This document shows, piece by piece, positions 44,494 through 53,136 of a stretch of 64,000 bases of DNA. Numbering within the stretch: the first letter of the stretch is position 1; each line of letters begins with the position of its first letter. Origin of the DNA: Henriciella sp. AS95. GTDB taxonomy: Bacteria > Pseudomonadota > Alphaproteobacteria > Caulobacterales > Hyphomonadaceae. Both the position numbers and the translations under genes were made by a program. The DNA lies in the NCBI RefSeq assembly GCF_038900055.1, contig NZ_JBBMQM010000001.1, forward strand, positions 930,001 to 994,000, in the 5' to 3' direction. Below the pieces are notes generated by a model. It worked only from the letters and a program-made list of their open reading frames with translations, did no database searches and was not told the DNA's origin.

Positions 44494-46758
44494 ATGACAC
44501 GTAAGACCCAAACAGCGATCCTGCTGGCCGCGACCGTATTGGTCCCAAACATTGTGTACGCACAGAGCAACGAACCGACCGACTTAAGCGAACCTGCGGT
44601 CGATCAAAGCCGCCGTCTTAATTCCGTGACCGTGACCGCTCAGAAGCGGGAAACGTCGCTGCAAAGCACACCCGTCGCAATCTCTGCCTTTGAAGGCGAG
44701 GCGCTGGAAGAGCGCGGTATCGACGATATTGCCAACCTTCAGTCCTATATCCCGAACCTGCATGTCGGCGAAGAACAGGGGCAGTTCAAGATTTCGCTCC
44801 GCGGCATCGGCCTGCAGGGGACCTCTACGATTTCTGACTCCGGCGTCGCGTTTTATATCGACGGAAACTATATCGCCCGGCCGATCGGCGGCACGGCGAC
44901 CTTCTTTGACATCGAACGGATTGAAGTTCTGCGTGGCCCACAAGGAACGCTCTATGGCCGGAACGCAACGGGCGGCGTGGTTAACGTTATTTCCAAGGAG
45001 CCGGTCAACGCTTTCGAGGGAACGATTGGGGCAAGCTATGGCTCGCGCGATTTCATGGAAGTCCGCGGCGTTTTGAACGTGCCGCTAACGGACAAACTCT
45101 CGACGCGGATCTCCGCCCTATACAATGAGGAAGACGGCTACGTCGAGAACCGCTCCACTCAACCCGGAACGGATAATTTCTTTGGGTCAAACGGCGACAC
45201 GATGGTCCGCGGCCAGCTGAAATATGAAGGTGATGATGGGCTCGATGTTCTCCTGTCGGCAACCTACAATGATCGCGACGGCACAGGCGTCAACATGACC
45301 TATCTGGAGCGCAACATTGGCGGTCCGCCACCGACCCAGGCGCTCTTGGCAACACTGCCGCCAGACCCCACCGATCCACTGGTCGCGAACAATGACTCGC
45401 CAGCCTATAATACGACGGAGAGTTTCAGTGTCTTCGGCCGCGTCACAAAGGATTTTGGCGGCGTCGAGGCTTTCGTGCAGGCGAGCTATTACGACCTCGA
45501 AGCGAACATCATGCAAGATTTTGATGGCTCGCCCGTCGATATCAGCGTGTTCAACAAGTTTGATGACACGACCGCTGAGAGTCTCGAGTTTCGTTTGTCT
45601 TCCGACACTGACTCGGCTCTGAGCTGGATCGTTGGCGGCTACTATTTCAGCGAAGACACCTACATCTTCCGCCGGGTCCAGCTCAACGGTCTGACGCCCG
45701 GGGGTGTTATCAACCTGCCGGACTTCCTTCTCGACGAGAACGGCGAAAGCCAGACGCTCGCGGCCTTTGGAACGGCCACCTATGCGCTGACACCTGACTT
45801 CCGCGCTTCGCTTGGCGTGCGCTACACCGAAGACGAGAAAAAAGGCACGAAGGTCACGAGGGGCAATTTTGGCGCTCCGTTCCCGCCCGACATTCCGAAC
45901 GCATCCTTCCCGGGCGAAGCTGACTTCTCCAAGGTAACCTGGCGGGCTGGCATTGAGTGGGATGCGACCGATCAGATGTTCGTCTATGCGTCGGCATCGA
46001 ACGGCTACAAGGCTGGCGGCTTCAACGCGACGTCAAACGGACTACCTTACGATCCAGAAGAGATCATGGCTTACGAGGCTGGTATCAAGTCAGACTTCTG
46101 GGGCGATCGTGCCAGGGTAAATGTCGACGCCTTCTATTACGACTATACTGACCTTCAGCTGACAACCTTGCGCACCGTGAACAATGCGCCGGGCCAGTTC
46201 ACCACCAACGCTGCCGCAACAACGCTCTATGGTGTGGAGATCGATACGCAGTTCGTGCTTAGCGAAAATTGGCTGCTGAACGCGTCATATTCGTTCATAG
46301 ATGCCGAGTTCGATGAGCTTTACAGCACGGATCCGCGTGATCCCAGCCCGGTCTTCAATCCAGGAGATCCGGACGGGCTTGGCCGGACAAACCTGGCTGG
46401 CAACAAGCTGCCATACGTTTCGGAAAACACTCTCAATCTGGGCTTGCAGTACGATACTGATCTTGGGAATCTAGGCAGCCTGACGGCGACCGTGAACCAT
46501 GCGTGGCGCGATGACCTCTACTTGCGTGAGTACAACAATCCAATGATTGATCTGGTTGAAGCCAACGGCAAGACAGATGTGACGGTGACGTTCCGTCCAG
46601 CCAATAGCAATCTACGGGTCACTGGGTATGTCACGAACATTGAGGACGAGGTTCAGAAGACCAATGTTTTCGTGAGCCCCGGCTTTGTCGGATTGAGCGC
46701 GACGACGGCTTATTCCAAGCCGCGCACGGCTGGTATTCGCGTCGACTACGACTTCTAG
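44494..46758 (+). CDS. TonB-dependent receptor of the GntR-linked block
   Basis: Outer-membrane receptor of 754 aa. Signal peptide to about residue 24 (NIVYA, then QSNEPT); plug with NSVTVTAQKRETSLQSTPVAI and IEVLRGPQGTLYGRNATGGVVNV; barrel ending TAGIRVDYDF. This is the class that takes up diverse organic molecules in alphaproteobacteria. ATG 44494 is used because GGGAGG lies five bases upstream; an in-frame ATG 51 bases earlier falls at the operator. The operator suggests co-regulation with the downstream ring-cleavage genes. Confidence 0.92.
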   Translation: MTRKTQTAILLAATVLVPNIVYAQSNEPTDLSEPAVDQSRRLNSVTVTAQKRETSLQSTPVAISAFEGEALEERGIDDIANLQSYIPNLHVGEEQGQFKISLRGIGLQGTSTISDSGVAFYIDGNYIARPIGGTATFFDIERIEVLRGPQGTLYGRNATGGVVNVISKEPVNAFEGTIGASYGSRDFMEVRGVLNVPLTDKLSTRISALYNEEDGYVENRSTQPGTDNFFGSNGDTMVRGQLKYEGDDGLDVLLSATYNDRDGTGVNMTYLERNIGGPPPTQALLATLPPDPTDPLVANNDSPAYNTTESFSVFGRVTKDFGGVEAFVQASYYDLEANIMQDFDGSPVDISVFNKFDDTTAESLEFRLSSDTDSALSWIVGGYYFSEDTYIFRRVQLNGLTPGGVINLPDFLLDENGESQTLAAFGTATYALTPDFRASLGVRYTEDEKKGTKVTRGNFGAPFPPDIPNASFPGEADFSKVTWRAGIEWDATDQMFVYASASNGYKAGGFNATSNGLPYDPEEIMAYEAGIKSDFWGDRARVNVDAFYYDYTDLQLTTLRTVNNAPGQFTTNAAATTLYGVEIDTQFVLSENWLLNASYSFIDAEFDELYSTDPRDPSPVFNPGDPDGLGRTNLAGNKLPYVSENTLNLGLQYDTDLGNLGSLTATVNHAWRDDLYLREYNNPMIDLVEANGKTDVTVTFRPANSNLRVTGYVTNIEDEVQKTNVFVSPGFVGLSATTAYSKPRTAGIRVDYDF

Positions 46759-46807
46759 GTCGACCCGGGATCGCTGTGACGCTCCAGGACACGTATGCGT
46801 AGAGACA

Positions 46808-47818
46808 CTAGTCGCAGTCGGCCGGGTCGAGCCCAAGATAGCTCGTCTCGACCCCTGCAGGCGTCAATCTGATTTGCATCAGATCCCGGGCAACCATCAC
46901 GTTTCCGGCGTAGAGGTCTTCCGTGGCTTCAAGCAGCGCGGGGTCGGTTTCACAGCTGGCGACGGTATGGTAATAAACCGCCAGGTGCGGGGACACCTGC
47001 GCCATGATGCCGGCGGCTTGAGGCGCCGTCATATGAAGGCCAATAATGGCATCGGCCTGCGGTTCGGCGAACGTGTTGCGGACGTATGACACCATCGCCG
47101 GCGACGCGACCTCCAGCAGGAGGACGTCCGTGTCAGCCGCAAACTCGGTGAGTGTCGGCGTGACGGTCGTATCACCAGAAATCAGGACTGACTCTTCGCC
47201 ATAAGCGACCCGATAGCCATAGGCGCTGAGATTGCCATGCCGCACAGGAAAAGTGGTGACCGAAAGGTCGCCTGATTCAAAGATCATACCTCCGTCCAGC
47301 GGGAGTGTCGTGACAGAAACATTTAGTGACCCGGCCTCCATCGGGCCGGCGGGTCTTATGCGCGAGGCTATATCTGTGCTGTAGGCCGCTTCTATCCCAG
47401 CAAACAGATCGGAGGTGCCGGCTGGCCCCCACACCTGAAACTGGCCGGTGCGGCCTTGCGTCCATCCGTTGAGCCAAAGATCGGGTAACCCTGAAATGTG
47501 ATCGCTATGCAGGTGGGTGAGGAAGACCCGATCCACCTTGGTAAGCAGTGAGGGGTCGTACGCAGCCAGCCGCGTCGAACATGCCCGGCCACAATCGACG
47601 AGCAGGGTCTCGTCATTCGCTTGAACAAGTATGGCCGTGCCTGCCTGATCGCGATTTGGGACAGGCGTACCGGATCCAAGAATTGTGACAGTGAGTCTGG
47701 TATCGTTTTGAGCCGTTCCATCAACGGCCTCTTCAGCGCTGCTACCGCTACAGGCGGCAGCAAATACTCCCGCGCAAGCGAGGATAAGTGTGCTCCGCAG
47801 AGGAGGGAAAGCTGCCAT
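46808..47818 (-). CDS. MBL-fold metallo-hydrolase, lipoprotein (RNase Z/arylsulfatase-like)
   Basis: Metal-dependent hydrolase of 336 aa. The zinc motif THLHSDHISGLPDLW (HxHxDH), the later GDTTVTPTL and C-terminal MTAPQAAGIMAQ blocks place it in the RNase Z/AtsA-like part of the MBL superfamily. A lipobox AAAC (Cys23) follows a hydrophobic stretch, so it is probably periplasmic; a tRNA-processing role is therefore excluded. GGAGGT lies eight bases before ATG 47818. A secreted lactonase, sulfatase or esterase activity is plausible. Divergent from the solute-binding protein gene across the operator at 47910. Confidence 0.85.
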   Translation of the reverse strand: MAAFPPLRSTLILACAGVFAAACSGSSAEEAVDGTAQNDTRLTVTILGSGTPVPNRDQAGTAILVQANDETLLVDCGRACSTRLAAYDPSLLTKVDRVFLTHLHSDHISGLPDLWLNGWTQGRTGQFQVWGPAGTSDLFAGIEAAYSTDIASRIRPAGPMEAGSLNVSVTTLPLDGGMIFESGDLSVTTFPVRHGNLSAYGYRVAYGEESVLISGDTTVTPTLTEFAADTDVLLLEVASPAMVSYVRNTFAEPQADAIIGLHMTAPQAAGIMAQVSPHLAVYYHTVASCETDPALLEATEDLYAGNVMVARDLMQIRLTPAGVETSYLGLDPADCD

Positions 47819-47909
47819 ATTATTAGACCTCCAGAACACCAGCACTATGAATGCTGACAGCGTGAGAGCGCGCCATCCACTGGGTTGCAATAGCACTGCG
47901 AACAGCTAA

Positions 47910-47921
47910 CATGCAAGCATG
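47910..47921. promoter_or_regulatory. GntR-type operator, perfect CATGCAAGCATG
   Basis: Perfect 12/12 match to CATGC-WW-GCATG, flanked by AA on the left. It lies in the divergent gap between the MBL-hydrolase and solute-binding-protein genes, 26 bases before the latter's start. Confidence 0.7.
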
Positions 47922-47947
47922 CAAATAAGGCTTGGAGGAGTTGGGTT

Positions 47948-48934
47948 ATGGGTAAAGCGTCGAACTCGAGAGCGTTGTCGATCGCGAGAGTGATAATTGG
48001 TAGCGCTTCAATTGTTGCGTGCTCCAGCCCGATTGGAGTCGCTGAGCCGGTCGATCTCGTTCTCTATTCGCCTGCGCCGCCAAACATAATGCTGGACGCG
48101 CACAATAGATCGCTCGCGGCACAATTGGAGTCGTGCGACGCATTTGGAACGGTGGAGACCAAACCGGTTGCTCTCCCTGGCGCCATTGATGAAATCAGGC
48201 GCGTGGATCCGACCGTTCGGCCATATCACCTGCCGATCATGACTGTCCTTGATTTTCAAACAGCGATCGATGGCACAGCGCCAGATTGGCATGCCTATTC
48301 ACCGCCGGTCAGCGATTTGAAGTTTGTTGCGGATTTGTATGACGTGGCGTTCGGAATTCTGGTTTTTGATGAGAATATAAAATCGTTTGACGATCTGCGC
48401 GGCAGGCGGATCGGTGTACCTGCCCGTGCGTCTTCGGTGCGTTGGTTTACGGAAGTTCTGCTCAGGGATGGGTGGGGGATTCTGGACGAAGTCACTCTGG
48501 TCGATATTGCTCCGCCCGACTTGCCTGCGGCGATCGCCAGCGGCGAAATCGACGCGACCAGCTGGTCGATCATGAGTGAGACACCTGATGGCTTCCTGCC
48601 GCTCATCCCTCCATTGCTTTCAGTAGAAGGGGCGCATTGGATAGATGCTGACGAAGCCACGCTTGATGCCATCAATGCCGCCAGCCCGTTCCAAACCGAG
48701 ATCGTGAAAGTGAGCCGGATCGCCGGTTCCAGTTCCTCGAGCGCAAATCTGCTTTCCTTCAAACAAGGGCTTGCGGCGTGGAGCGACACACCGGGTGAAG
48801 TCGTGGAAAGTGTTGTCGACTGCCTGGAAGGAGCAGACTTGGGGTTCGGAGACGGTCCGCATTCACTCGACTCAAGCCTCGACTGGCCAGGGTTGCGAAA
48901 TGGAGACATTCATCCTGCGCTCGTCGAAGAGTAG
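47948..48934 (+). CDS. Periplasmic solute-binding protein (TAXI/NMT1-like), no permease nearby
   Basis: Exported protein of 328 aa resembling the TAXI-TRAP/NMT1-type binding proteins: residues about 140-200 contain IKSFDDLRGRRIGVPARASSVRWFTEVLL and then VDIAPPDLPAAIASGEIDATSW, the second lobe typical of the fold. The N-terminus has a hydrophobic segment ending IVACSS, possibly a lipobox. GGAGGAG precedes the ATG. TRAP or ABC membrane subunits are absent from the window, so it may be an orphan, deliver to a remote permease or bind ligand for sensing. Confidence 0.7.
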   Translation: MGKASNSRALSIARVIIGSASIVACSSPIGVAEPVDLVLYSPAPPNIMLDAHNRSLAAQLESCDAFGTVETKPVALPGAIDEIRRVDPTVRPYHLPIMTVLDFQTAIDGTAPDWHAYSPPVSDLKFVADLYDVAFGILVFDENIKSFDDLRGRRIGVPARASSVRWFTEVLLRDGWGILDEVTLVDIAPPDLPAAIASGEIDATSWSIMSETPDGFLPLIPPLLSVEGAHWIDADEATLDAINAASPFQTEIVKVSRIAGSSSSSANLLSFKQGLAAWSDTPGEVVESVVDCLEGADLGFGDGPHSLDSSLDWPGLRNGDIHPALVEE

Positions 48935-48943
48935 AGGCGTGAC

Positions 48944-49468
48944 GTGAAGGACCAGATGTTTCCCTTCATTATCAGCGCTCCAGAAGATCTTCCGGCGCGG
49001 CAGGGAGACCGGCCGCGGACGTCTAAAGCAGCGCCTCACAGCCAGCTTGATCAACTGCCATCGGTTGCGGACCGCGCCGCGTTCAGTTCGCTACTGGCCG
49101 CCCAGATCTCCTTGTTGCCCGAAGCCGTGGTTGGAGGTAGTCGGCGGGCGCCTCCTGGAACGACCGGCTTTCACATGGCAACGAACCCACCTCCTCATGC
49201 TGAGAGAGCGTTCCTACTCGGGGCTGAATTTGCTCATATCCATGGCGAAGACGATGGAAGCCTGCATACCGTTCTTCCGGAGCCGCTTCGCTCCGATGCG
49301 ATTGAGAAGGGCTGGGCTGAACCGCACCCTTTTGCAGGGATGCCAACAGTCTCTCCTGACACGGTAATGCTCTATGCGCCGCGCAATGTCGATGAAGTCG
49401 CCATCATCGCGGCGCTCGTGCGTCATGTCTGGATGAATGCCAAGCAGGTCGTAAAAAGGGAGGTCTGA
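48944..49468 (+). CDS. Small DUF5519-like (luciferase-domain) protein, function unknown
   Basis: Cytosolic protein of 174 aa. The C-terminal two thirds (HAERAFLLGAEFAHIHGEDDG, LPEPLRSDAIEKGWAEPHPFAG, YAPRNVDEVAIIAALVRHVW) resemble the DUF5519/luciferase-domain family whose members have H-x-H and AEPHP signatures; no reaction is established. GTG 48944 has AGAGG seven bases upstream; the in-frame ATG at 48956 is an alternative. It follows the solute-binding protein gene by nine bases and belongs to the same transcript. Confidence 0.55.
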   Translation: MKDQMFPFIISAPEDLPARQGDRPRTSKAAPHSQLDQLPSVADRAAFSSLLAAQISLLPEAVVGGSRRAPPGTTGFHMATNPPPHAERAFLLGAEFAHIHGEDDGSLHTVLPEPLRSDAIEKGWAEPHPFAGMPTVSPDTVMLYAPRNVDEVAIIAALVRHVWMNAKQVVKREV

Positions 49469-49493
49469 AACGTGGGAGGAAACGTTTCAGACC
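49462..49493. terminator. Strong hairpin at end of DUF5519-like gene
   Basis: A 12-base perfect stem, GGTCTGAAACGT (49462-49473) with ACGTTTCAGACC (49482-49493), loop eight, overlapping the stop codon. No T-run follows. Confidence 0.6.
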
Positions 49494-49494
49494 G

Positions 49495-49528
49495 TGCCGG
49501 GTTTGGGCTGGTGTTTCCTCGCCCGGCA
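49495..49528. terminator. Second hairpin between convergent genes
   Basis: TGCCGGG (49495-49501) pairs with CCCGGCA (49522-49528), loop 20. Together with the preceding hairpin it separates the converging DUF5519-like and extradiol-dioxygenase genes. Confidence 0.4.
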
Positions 49529-49533
49529 GAAAC

Positions 49534-50457
49534 TCAATCGGCCTCGTAATTTTTTCCGAAATCCGGCGGTGGCGGGCCGTCGGCAGACCAGAGAAACATA
49601 CCGTCCTTTTTGGTCCATTCGGCGGGCTCCCATTCAGAGTCCTTCGGAATATAGTCGATGTCGAAGAAGTACTCTGCCATGCCGTTCCATGGGTCGCGGA
49701 AATAGTGGAAATAATTCGAGCCGATCGCGTGGCGCCCAGGCCCCCAAGCATGTTTGTAACCTTTTCCGAAGAGGCGCATCGCGCCAAGCTCGGCTTCGTC
49801 GATCGACCCCATCTCGAAACTTGCGTGATGGAAGCCCGGCGCATTTGAGTGCAGGAAGCCGACCACGTGGTGATCGCTGTCGCCGGCGGTACGCAGGAAT
49901 GCTCCATACTCCTCGACAATCGTATCACTGATCTGCATGCCGAGCACTTCAGTGTAGAATTGCAATTGGCGCGGCACGCTTGGTGTAAACAGGATCATGT
50001 GACCGAGCCGACGTGGCCGAGCCGCAATCGTCGGTTTCGGGCAACCGCGTTGTGCAGACCGTTCTATAACGCCCGGTCGGTTCACAGGAGGAACGGGCTC
50101 AGCGGGCCTGGCAGCGATATCAGCTTCCTGAACGTTCACCAGATTGCCATCGGGATCTCGGAACCACAGCCCATCGGGCGCATCCTTGAATGGCTTTGAG
50201 AGAAGCTCGATGTTCTTGTCCTTCAAGCGGCCCTCAATGGCCGCGAAGCCGGCCGCGTCGGATGCAAATGAGATATGATTGAACTTCCGCTTCTGACCGG
50301 ATTCAACAAGGACGATTTCATCATCGGGCTTGTTGTCACACCGAAAGCCGAGCGCGCTGTGGCCCTCGCTCATATTCATTCCGAATGCTGAATAGAAATC
50401 AGCGCCCTCTTTCAGGTCAGGGACCGAAAGTGACAAGTGTTGCAGAGATAGAACCAA
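49534..50457 (-). CDS. VOC-family type I extradiol (ring-cleaving) dioxygenase
   Basis: Two-module vicinal-oxygen-chelate protein of 307 aa like catechol 2,3-dioxygenase or 2,3-dihydroxybiphenyl dioxygenase. N-terminal module LQHLSLSVPDLKEGADFYSAFG; C-terminal module begins LGHMILFTPSVPRQLQFYTEVLG (first iron His), then GFHHASFEM (second His) and MAEYFFDIDY (Glu), giving the 2-His-1-Glu iron site. Start is TTG 50457 with GGGAGG five bases upstream. It is the last of three same-strand genes (hydrolase, LigB-type dioxygenase, this), an apparent meta-cleavage operon. Confidence 0.87.
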   Translation of the reverse strand: MVLSLQHLSLSVPDLKEGADFYSAFGMNMSEGHSALGFRCDNKPDDEIVLVESGQKRKFNHISFASDAAGFAAIEGRLKDKNIELLSKPFKDAPDGLWFRDPDGNLVNVQEADIAARPAEPVPPVNRPGVIERSAQRGCPKPTIAARPRRLGHMILFTPSVPRQLQFYTEVLGMQISDTIVEEYGAFLRTAGDSDHHVVGFLHSNAPGFHHASFEMGSIDEAELGAMRLFGKGYKHAWGPGRHAIGSNYFHYFRDPWNGMAEYFFDIDYIPKDSEWEPAEWTKKDGMFLWSADGPPPPDFGKNYEAD

Positions 50458-50485
50458 CGTATCCTCCCTTGGATATCTTTATTGT

Positions 50486-51439
50486 TCAGGCCTTCGCCGT
50501 TTCTTTCGCGCGTGCTGACGCTATGCCCATTCCGGCATTCCATTCCGAAATAGCGTGGTAAAACAAGTTCTTGTTTTCGAATTCACCGCAAGCAGACATC
50601 GCGGAATAGGCCGCGATCCAGGTGCGTACTTCGTGTCCCCCACACCCAGCCACTTCAGTCAGTTTCTCATCCGCGACATCATCCAGAAAATTGAGCTCGC
50701 CGCGATCCATGTGATCCATGAAAGCGCGGTCCCATTCAGGGCTGAGCGCGATCGCCTTTCCCTCGCCGCGAGCCAGGGCTCGCGCGACTTCAAAGTTTTG
50801 CTGCTCTCTTGCGCGGCGTTCTTCGATTGGCGGGTTGCGACCGGCAATGAGTTTTTCGGCTATTGGGGGTGACGCTGTTGCGATCGTCGGAATTGGTGGG
50901 TCATGAGACAGGCCGCCAGATCCTAGAACCAGGACACGCTTGTTCAGGCTCTTGGCCCAGTTTCCAACAGCCGCGCCGAGCTCTCTCACTCGCTTCATTG
51001 GCGGAAGGGGAGGGCCGGCACAGTTGATATGGATTGGCAGGACTGGATAACGGTCCACTGTTTCGCCCAGCAGGACCAGCATTTGCGCGAAGCCGTGGTC
51101 AGCCTGCATCCTGTACGACATGGCGACGTCAACACCCGCATTGTGCAGAGAAGAAATGCAGTCGAGCGCCAAGTCTTCGGGAACGTCGAAGTCGCCATCT
51201 CCGATATCGTAGTCACCAATCGCGGTTGCTCTGATGCCTACTGTGAAGGCTGGCAGCATATCGTAGAAGAAGCCCTTGAAGTGATCCGGTGCGAAGATGA
51301 TCACCAACTCGGGGTCGAATTCACTGACCTCGTCAGAGAGCTGAGCGAAGTGAGCGCGAACTTTCGCATCCACGGCAGGGTCAGTCGCCACGTGGTCCAT
51401 AAGCGGCGTGTGCGAAGCGCAGATCATTCGTACGGGCAT
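50486..51439 (-). CDS. LigB/MhpB-type class III extradiol dioxygenase
   Basis: Ring-cleavage enzyme of 317 aa resembling MhpB (2,3-dihydroxyphenylpropionate 1,2-dioxygenase). Family blocks: ICASHTPLMDH at the N-terminus, ELVIIFAPDHFKGFFYDMLPAFTVG, MQADHGFAQMLVLL and VLVLGSGGLSHDPP, which contain the expected iron-binding histidines. ATG 51439 has AAGGA upstream and leaves 14 bases after the hydrolase gene stop. Two different extradiol families next to each other suggest either two ring substrates or two successive cleavages. Confidence 0.9.
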   Translation of the reverse strand: MPVRMICASHTPLMDHVATDPAVDAKVRAHFAQLSDEVSEFDPELVIIFAPDHFKGFFYDMLPAFTVGIRATAIGDYDIGDGDFDVPEDLALDCISSLHNAGVDVAMSYRMQADHGFAQMLVLLGETVDRYPVLPIHINCAGPPLPPMKRVRELGAAVGNWAKSLNKRVLVLGSGGLSHDPPIPTIATASPPIAEKLIAGRNPPIEERRAREQQNFEVARALARGEGKAIALSPEWDRAFMDHMDRGELNFLDDVADEKLTEVAGCGGHEVRTWIAAYSAMSACGEFENKNLFYHAISEWNAGMGIASARAKETAKA

Positions 51440-51453
51440 GTCAGATCTGTCCT

Positions 51454-52332
51454 TCAGGCATCTGCCATTGCTGTACACTCAGCAAGGAAATCCAGGTGGA
51501 GGGCGTTGAACTCATCTGCCTTCTCCCATTGTGGCCAGTGTGCACAATCAGTCATGACGACGAGTGGCCGTGCGTTCGGAATGGCGTCCACGAACCGATT
51601 ACCGGTGGCTTCTGGCGCCGTCGGATCATGATCAGTCCAGATGACAAGTGTGGGGGCCTTGATGCGCGTGAGCGTCTCATCGGTGAGAACATTGCGCAGT
51701 CGGATATCCATGTTCTGCAGGCAGAGGATGTGTTCCATCGCCGTTTCGAAACCTGGTTGCGTGTAAATGCCGAGCCGCATCTCAACCAGATCGTCAGTGA
51801 CGCGGGACGGATCGTTCATTAGCCATTCGAGGCGGGCGCGAACCGTGTCCGGGCTCGCTTCACGAACCGCTTTCATGGTGACGTTGTAAACCCGTTCCAT
51901 CACTTTCGGGTCTGTGTTGAGACCGCCGGCCGTATTTAATGTGAGCGAGGCAACCCGATCAGGGTGGTCGATTGCAAATTGGGCGACGATCCACCCGCCT
52001 AATGACTCACCATGAGCATGGATTTTCTTCAGGCCCATCGCATCGCAGAAATCGAGCAGGTGAGTCACATAATGGTGGATTTCGTAATCGTGGTCAGGCT
52101 TTGAGCTGTAGCCGTGCCCAATCATGTCCAGGGCAATGGTTCGGTGCTTCTCAGCGTGAGGCAAAAGGTTTCGCGTGAAGGCTTCCAGGTGCCCGCCAGT
52201 GCCATGCACGAATATTACTGCTTCGTCCGACGACGAGTCTCCGGCCTCAATGAAACGTGTTCGAATGCCGCCAGCATCCACGTAATCGAGCTTGAATGCG
52301 CCGCGTGAGACGGTGGGCCAGATATGGGCCAT
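51454..52332 (-). CDS. MhpC-like alpha/beta hydrolase (meta-cleavage product hydrolase)
   Basis: Carbon-carbon bond hydrolase candidate of 292 aa. It has HGTGGHLEAF (oxyanion loop), the elbow HAHGESLGGWI with the nucleophile Ser, an Asp in WTDHDPTAPE and the His in MTDCAHWPQWEK, the usual ending for meta-cleavage product hydrolases such as MhpC or BphD. GGAG lies six bases before ATG 52332. It is the first gene of the ring-cleavage operon, directly behind operator 52364. A BVMO-derived ester could also be its substrate. Confidence 0.88.
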   Translation of the reverse strand: MAHIWPTVSRGAFKLDYVDAGGIRTRFIEAGDSSSDEAVIFVHGTGGHLEAFTRNLLPHAEKHRTIALDMIGHGYSSKPDHDYEIHHYVTHLLDFCDAMGLKKIHAHGESLGGWIVAQFAIDHPDRVASLTLNTAGGLNTDPKVMERVYNVTMKAVREASPDTVRARLEWLMNDPSRVTDDLVEMRLGIYTQPGFETAMEHILCLQNMDIRLRNVLTDETLTRIKAPTLVIWTDHDPTAPEATGNRFVDAIPNARPLVVMTDCAHWPQWEKADEFNALHLDFLAECTAMADA

Positions 52333-52363
52333 GGCTTTCTCCAATTCTTTAAACACATACTAG

Positions 52364-52375
52364 CATGCAAGCATG
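52364..52375. promoter_or_regulatory. GntR-type operator, perfect CATGCAAGCATG
   Basis: Perfect palindrome 32 bases before the hydrolase start and 120 bases before gntR, in their divergent gap. It shares the left flank TAG with the 44457 copy. Confidence 0.7.
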
Positions 52376-52469
52376 GCATGTAAAGTGTTTTGGTGGGTAA
52401 TGATCTTCCACTCCGCAGCGCGACAAGATGCGTCTTGATGATACCGCTCAATGCGCTATCCAGCTCAAG

Positions 52470-52481
52470 CATGCTAGAATG
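52470..52481. promoter_or_regulatory. GntR-type operator upstream of gntR itself
   Basis: CATGCTAGAATG matches CATGC-WW-GCATG at 11 of 12 positions and ends 13 bases before the gntR start, which fits autorepression. Confidence 0.6.
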
Positions 52482-52494
52482 AAGGCTCTGAACC

Positions 52495-53136
52495 ATGAGC
52501 AAGAGCAATGAAGTATATGAGCTCGTTATCGAGCGATTGGTGAGCGCGCATTACGCCTTCGGCGACCGGCTTCTCGTCAAGGAACTTGGCGCAGAGACAG
52601 GGGCCAGCCGTCAGCCGATCATGTCAGCTCTTAATCGGCTAAGTGCGGAAGGTTTCGTGCACATTGTTCCGCAGGTCGGTTGTGAAGTCATCAATCCGTC
52701 GCCGGAGGATATTGGTGACTTTTTCCAACTCTTCCAAAGGCTCGAAGGGCTGCTTGGCGAACTGGCAGCAAAGCGCAGGACGGGCGATGATCTTATTGAA
52801 CTGAAGCTTGCGCATCAGCGGCTCGCGATGATGGAGGCCGCGTCCGACGCATCGCCGTCGCGGTATCTCGCACTCAATCAGGCCTTTCACCGGCAGCTCC
52901 ACTTGATGGCGCATTCACCGATCCTTGCTCGGAAGCAGAAGAACAATTTCAATATGATTGACTTCTTCATCGGCCAATCGCTCGGCTTCGGGCATCTGAT
53001 GACTGGCGGTACAACGGTAGACGAGCATGAGCAGATCGTTGATGCGATCGAAAAGCAGGACGCAAAGCGTGCCGGAGCAGAGTCGGAGGCTCACATCACG
53101 GCGATTGCGGAGGCCGTTCTGGCTAGCTTCAACTGA
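52495..53136 (+). CDS. GntR-family transcriptional regulator, FCD/FadR subgroup
   Basis: Regulator of 213 aa: winged helix at about residues 8-68 (FGDRLLVKELGAETGASRQPIMSALNRLSAEGFVHIV) and an FCD-type all-helical effector domain (about 75-210, with LNQAFHRQLH and DEHEQIVDAIEKQDAKRA supplying candidate metal or ligand histidines). FCD regulators usually bind acids from degradation pathways. The palindrome CATGC-WW-GCATG occurs beside this gene and at five further promoters over 12 kb, so it is the likely local repressor of the whole block. It overlaps the converging BVMO gene by eight bases. Confidence 0.93.
   Translation: MSKSNEVYELVIERLVSAHYAFGDRLLVKELGAETGASRQPIMSALNRLSAEGFVHIVPQVGCEVINPSPEDIGDFFQLFQRLEGLLGELAAKRRTGDDLIELKLAHQRLAMMEAASDASPSRYLALNQAFHRQLHLMAHSPILARKQKNNFNMIDFFIGQSLGFGHLMTGGTTVDEHEQIVDAIEKQDAKRAGAESEAHITAIAEAVLASFN

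Noticed and set aside
46808-47818. Ribonuclease Z
   Set aside because: The HxHxDH fold is similar, but a lipobox signal predicts a periplasmic protein, which cannot process tRNA.
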